NCBI GenBank assembly: GCA_013360395.1
Contig: JABWBQ010000033.1
Span: 1 to 45,773 of the forward strand
Length of the DNA stretch: 45,773 bases
From: Flavobacteriales bacterium
GTDB taxonomy: Bacteria; Bacteroidota; Bacteroidia; Flavobacteriales_F; PHOS-HE28
Reading direction: 5' to 3'
A model generated the notes under the pieces. That model had not been told where the DNA came from. It did no database searches and saw nothing but the letters and a program-made list of their open reading frames with translations. The position numbers and the translations under genes are program-made. Below, piece by piece: positions 42,927 through 45,773 of the stretch (positions are counted from its first letter, which is position 1; every line of letters begins with the position of its first letter).

Positions 42927-44027
42927 ATGCGCCCGCTCGTCCTGCCAACCCTTGCCTTCCTGCTCACCACCGTGTGCGCCGCGCAGTTGCGGCCGGGTTT
43001 CGACCAGGCCGAATACCTCGAGCTGCTCCGCGTGTACGCCACCCAGGGCGACACGGTGGTGGGTGACAACCGACTGCCGCCCCCCGAGCGCTTCACCCTG
43101 ACGTGGCGCAGCCCCGTGGTGGGCCTGGACAACCGGTGGGACCTGTACACCGATGGCCGGGGCACGGCGGCCGTGGTGGTGCGTGGCACCACCGGCGCAC
43201 TCACCAGCTGGATGGAGAACTTCTACGCCGTGCTGGTGCCCGCCCAAGGCAGCCTGGACCTGGACGGCGATGGTCCCTTCCGCTATGTGCTGAGCGACGA
43301 TCCGCGTGCGTGCGTCCACCTGGGCTGGCTCATCGGCCTGGGCCATCTGCAGCGCAGCATCCTACCGAAGCTCGATTCGCTCCACGCCGCGGGCACACGC
43401 CAGGTGCTGATCACCGGGCACAGCCAGGGCGGGGCCATCGCCTACCTGCTCACGGCCCATCTGTGGCACCTGCGCGATACCGGGCGCCTGCCCGGGGACC
43501 TTCAGTTCAAGACCTACTGCAGCGCCGCGCCCAAGCCGGGCAACCTGCCCTTCGCTTACGGCTACGAGGCCACCTGCGGCCAGGGCTGGGCGGTGAACGT
43601 GGTGAACAGCGCCGATTGGGTGCCCGAGGTGCCCATGACCGTGCAGACCGTGGACGACTTCAGCCCGGTGAACCCGTTCAAGGATGCCCGCAAGGCCATC
43701 CGCAAGCTGCCCTTCCCGCAGGACATCGCCCTGGGGCGCATGTACGGCAAGCTGGACCGCTCCACCCGCCGGGCCCGGCGTCGCCTGCACCGCGTGCTGG
43801 GCCGCACCCTGGGCAAGCTGGCCGCCCGCGCGATGCCCGGCTACACCGCCCCCACGATGCCCGAGGGGGCCCACTTCGTGCGCACCGGGCCCACCGTGGT
43901 GCTGCGGCCCGATGCGGCCTACCGTGCGCAGCGACCGGACGACCCCAAGCGCGTGTTCATGCACCACATGCTCGGCCCGTACTACGACCTGGCCTTGCGC
44001 CTGGCCCCGGCGACGGATGTGCCCTGA
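42927..44027 (+). CDS. Secreted class 3 (fungal-type) lipase family protein
   Basis: The 366-residue product has a signal peptide (RPLVLPTLAFLLTTVCAAQ). The Lipase_3 core includes AAVVVRGTTGALTSWMENF (81-99), nucleophile Ser166 in ITGHSQGGAIAYLL, acid Asp230 in VNSADWVPEVP and His346 or His347 in FMHHMLGPYYD. The Ser-Asp-His order and spacing fit a triacylglycerol lipase/acylhydrolase. An Arg/Lys-rich insertion (about 275-302; STRRARRRLHRVLGRTLGK) between acid and His is unusual and may contact membranes or nucleic acid. No T9SS sorting domain is visible, so periplasmic or outer-membrane location is expected. ATG 42927 gives the signal peptide; upstream in-frame codons lie beyond the promoter box. 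Confidence 0.88.
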   Translation: MRPLVLPTLAFLLTTVCAAQLRPGFDQAEYLELLRVYATQGDTVVGDNRLPPPERFTLTWRSPVVGLDNRWDLYTDGRGTAAVVVRGTTGALTSWMENFYAVLVPAQGSLDLDGDGPFRYVLSDDPRACVHLGWLIGLGHLQRSILPKLDSLHAAGTRQVLITGHSQGGAIAYLLTAHLWHLRDTGRLPGDLQFKTYCSAAPKPGNLPFAYGYEATCGQGWAVNVVNSADWVPEVPMTVQTVDDFSPVNPFKDARKAIRKLPFPQDIALGRMYGKLDRSTRRARRRLHRVLGRTLGKLAARAMPGYTAPTMPEGAHFVRTGPTVVLRPDAAYRAQRPDDPKRVFMHHMLGPYYDLALRLAPATDVP

Positions 44028-44060
44028 CCGGCCCGCGGCCCTCCGACCCGTTCGCATCAG

Positions 44061-44067
44061 TAGCTTG
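44061..44067 (+). promoter_or_regulatory. -7-like box TAGCTTG
   Basis: A degenerate TAnnTTTG-type heptamer ending 5 nt before ATG 44073, within a 45-bp gap after the lipase gene. Confidence 0.35.
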
Positions 44068-44072
44068 CACCC

Positions 44073-45503
44073 ATGGCCATCTCCATCACCTTCCACGGCG
44101 CCGCGGGCACGGTGACCGGCAGCAAGCACCTGGTCGAGGTCCGGCATCGCGACGGCGATGTGCGCCGGGTGCTGTTGGATTGCGGCATGTTCCAAGGCGA
44201 GGCGGTGGACCGGGGCAAGGTCGACCCCAACCGCCATTTCGGCTTCGACCCCGCCGCGGTGGATGCCGTGGTGCTGAGCCATGCCCACATCGACCACAGC
44301 GGCCTGCTGCCGCGCCTGGTGGCCGAGGGCTTCCGCGGGGCCATTCACGCCACGGCAGCCACGCGCGACCTGTGCGCCATCATGCTCGAGGACAGTGCGA
44401 ACATCCAGGAGGCCGACCACGCCTACGACCTCAAACGGGCCAAGCGCCAGGGCCGCGCCCTCGACGAACCGGGGCCGCTGTACACCGTGGACGAGGTGCG
44501 CCCTGCGATGGAGCGCTTCGAGGCCTACGACCTGAACAAACCCTTCCCCGTGGTGCCCGGCGTCACCTGCACCCTCACCGATGCGGGCCACATCCTGGGC
44601 AGCGCGGCCGTGCACCTCACCATCGACGACGGGGAGCGTGTGCTGCACCTGACCTTCAGCGGCGATGTGGGCCGGTACGTGGACCGCCTGCTGCCGGAAC
44701 CCGCCCCCTTCCCGCAGGCCGACGTCATTGTGTGCGAGAGCACCTACGGCGACCGTGACCACCCGGGGGTCGCGCAGGCCGAGGAGGAACTGCTGCACCA
44801 TGTCCGGGAGGCCTGCGTGGTGCGCAAGGGCAAGCTGCTGATCCCGGCGTTCAGCATCGGCAAGACGCAGGAGATCCTGTACACGCTCAACAGCCTCAGC
44901 AACCAGGGCCTGCTGCCGCGCATCCCCGTGTTCGTGGACAGCCCGTTGGCCATCAGTGCCACGGAGATCGTACGCCGCCACAGCCGCGCATTCCGGCCGG
45001 CCGTGCGTGCCGAGCTGGACCGCGATGCCGACCTGTTCAGCTTCCCGGGCGTGGAGTTCGTGCGCAACCCCGAGCGCAGCAAGCAGCTCAACAGCCGGCA
45101 GGAACCCTGCATCGTCATCGCGGCCAGCGGCATGATGGAGGCCGGCCGCATCCGCCACCACCTGCGCCACGGCCTGCCCAACGCGCGCAACACGGTGCTG
45201 GCGGTGGGCTTCTGCGCGCCGGGCACCCTGGGCCACGAGATCCTCGAGGGCCGCGAGGTGGTCCACATCTTCGGGGAACCGGTGCCGGTGAAGGCCGCCG
45301 TGCACCGCATGGGTTTCTACAGCGCCCACGCCGACCGCGGCGAACTGCTGCGCTTCCTGGGCTGCCAGGACCCGGCCCGGGTGCGGAAGCTGTTCCTGGT
45401 GCACGGCATCAAGTCCTCGCTGGAAGGTCTGCGCGACCAATGCGCCGCCGCCGGCCATCGCGACATCGCGATCCCGCACAAGGGGCAGACCTTCACGCTC
45501 TGA
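44073..45503 (+). CDS. Metallo-beta-lactamase fold / beta-CASP RNA-processing exonuclease-like protein
   Basis: The 476-residue product has the metal-binding motif SHAHIDHSG (69-77), His173 in TDAGHILGSA and Asp198 in FSGDVG. A beta-CASP domain (about 210-370) follows with CESTYGDRDH, PAFSIGKTQEILY, VFVDSPLA and ASGMMEAGRIRHHL. The RMMBL part (about 375-460) carries His419 in FYSAHADRGEL and FLVHG. This is the CPSF73/YsH1-like bacterial family, whose members cleave RNA. It lacks a signal peptide and is cytoplasmic. Length and motif order match the family. The left repeat of the MITE-like element begins 7 nt after the stop. Confidence 0.93.
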   Translation: MAISITFHGAAGTVTGSKHLVEVRHRDGDVRRVLLDCGMFQGEAVDRGKVDPNRHFGFDPAAVDAVVLSHAHIDHSGLLPRLVAEGFRGAIHATAATRDLCAIMLEDSANIQEADHAYDLKRAKRQGRALDEPGPLYTVDEVRPAMERFEAYDLNKPFPVVPGVTCTLTDAGHILGSAAVHLTIDDGERVLHLTFSGDVGRYVDRLLPEPAPFPQADVIVCESTYGDRDHPGVAQAEEELLHHVREACVVRKGKLLIPAFSIGKTQEILYTLNSLSNQGLLPRIPVFVDSPLAISATEIVRRHSRAFRPAVRAELDRDADLFSFPGVEFVRNPERSKQLNSRQEPCIVIAASGMMEAGRIRHHLRHGLPNARNTVLAVGFCAPGTLGHEILEGREVVHIFGEPVPVKAAVHRMGFYSAHADRGELLRFLGCQDPARVRKLFLVHGIKSSLEGLRDQCAAAGHRDIAIPHKGQTFTL

Positions 45504-45510
45504 TCCCTGG

Positions 45511-45683
45511 GAAGCCATCTTACTGAGCCGGTGATGAAGATCCGGCCGAGCTCAGCGATCTGGACCACTGGGGTGATAGCGTGAAAGGGTGCGAGGCATT
45601 TCACCTTCTCGCGCTTTTCACCCTTTCACCTTTTCACCATTGGATCGACCGGTTCTTTCATGCCGTCTCAGTAGAAGCCATCT
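45511..45683. mobile_element. 153-bp MITE-like element with 10-bp target duplication
   Basis: The perfect 10-bp direct repeat GAAGCCATCT occurs at 45511-45520 and 45674-45683. Directly inside are imperfect inverted repeats: the left end (45521-45549) reads TACTGAG-CGG--ATGAA...CCGG-CGA, and the reverse complement of the right end (about 45645-45673) reads the same pattern. The 153 bp between the direct repeats have no coding capacity. Terminal inverted repeats plus an abutting target duplication are the signature of a non-autonomous transposable element. The parent transposase is not in the window; it does not match the ISL3 relic by any sign I can see. Confidence 0.7.
45581..45629. repeat. 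Inner stem-loop and TTTCACC-rich tract
   Basis: GTGAAAGGGTG (45581-45591) and CACCCTTTCAC (45619-45629) are perfect inverted repeats, and GCGAG/CTCGC (45591-45595 with 45608-45612) extends the pairing inside. Copies of TTTCACC recur at about 45599-45637. The structure sits in the middle of the MITE-like element. Confidence 0.7.
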
Positions 45684-45773
45684 CAAAATAGTTTTTGGCA
45701 GCGAGCCGGAGGAGTTTTCCGGGCAGCCGAGGCGCGAAACCCGCGCATAGCTGGACGCTCTGTAAGGGTTGAG
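45684..45773. other. Right-edge sequence, not assigned
   Basis: CAAAATAGTTTTTGGCAGCG and following bases to the window edge. Minus-strand frames are open into the edge, one ending at a TGA in TATTTTGAG. This could be the 3' end of a gene or insertion sequence that continues outside, but nothing is recognisable. Confidence 0.3.

Noticed and set aside
43362-45518. 718-codon open frame on the minus strand
   Set aside because: Antisense to the lipase and nuclease genes, both with full catalytic motifs.

Overview
The window looks like a chromosomal segment of a high-GC member of the Bacteroidota, probably of the Flavobacteriales/Sphingobacteriales type. Evidence: several proteins end in type IX secretion (T9SS) type A sorting domains and one in a type B (gliding-motility-associated) domain. 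There is a carboxypeptidase-regulatory-domain TonB-dependent receptor, an OmpA protein of TPR/beta-propeller/CRD/OmpA (PorE-like) architecture, and stand-alone MnmD. Genes lack Shine-Dalgarno sequences, and boxes resembling the Bacteroidota -7 element TAnnTTTG recur just upstream of start codons. No rRNA, tRNA or CRISPR array was seen.

Layout. (1) 2-8490: five tightly packed plus-strand genes, visibly less GC-rich than the rest. They encode a Cys-rich repeat surface protein (cut by the left edge), a 17-residue-repeat adhesin-like protein, a lipoprotein, a beta-barrel-like protein, and a multi-spanning membrane protein ending in a TonB C-terminal domain. (2) 8491-9211: a gene-poor stretch with a decayed ISL3-family transposase fragment. 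(3) 9212-14474: DPP IV-type peptidase, a conserved hypothetical, and a minus-strand mnmD - NUDIX - secreted esterase operon. (4) 14492-19566: a large BNR/PKD T9SS cargo protein convergent with the PorE-like OmpA protein. (5) 19680-25377: M42 aminopeptidase, small membrane protein, GNAT, GT39-like glycosyltransferase and an S9C lipoprotein peptidase, closed by a strong intrinsic terminator. (6) 25588-31663: CotH/lamin-tail type B cargo, a triple DUF4397 type A cargo and a MORN/YwqK-like lipoprotein. (7) 31660-37924: GlcD-like FAD oxidase, a frameshifted surface protein, an SdiA-regulated-domain protein, an MFS transporter and MurQ. (8) 38015-45503: an esterase-like T9SS cargo whose nucleophile position is Gly, a TonB-dependent receptor, a class 3 lipase and a metallo-beta-lactamase/beta-CASP nuclease. 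(9) 45504-45773: non-coding, with a 153-bp inverted-repeat element flanked by a perfect 10-bp direct repeat.

Together the genes describe a cell that exports many large modular proteins through T9SS, breaks down peptides (DPP IV, S9C and M42 peptidases), and imports substrates through TonB systems. The observations I consider most worth following are the MITE-like element at the right end, the 17-bp divergent promoter between mnmD and the BNR gene with its apparently shared AAATTT core, the recurring -7 boxes so close to start codons that the mRNAs should be leaderless, the frameshifted surface gene at 33133-34765, and the left-end surface operon ending in a TonB fusion.
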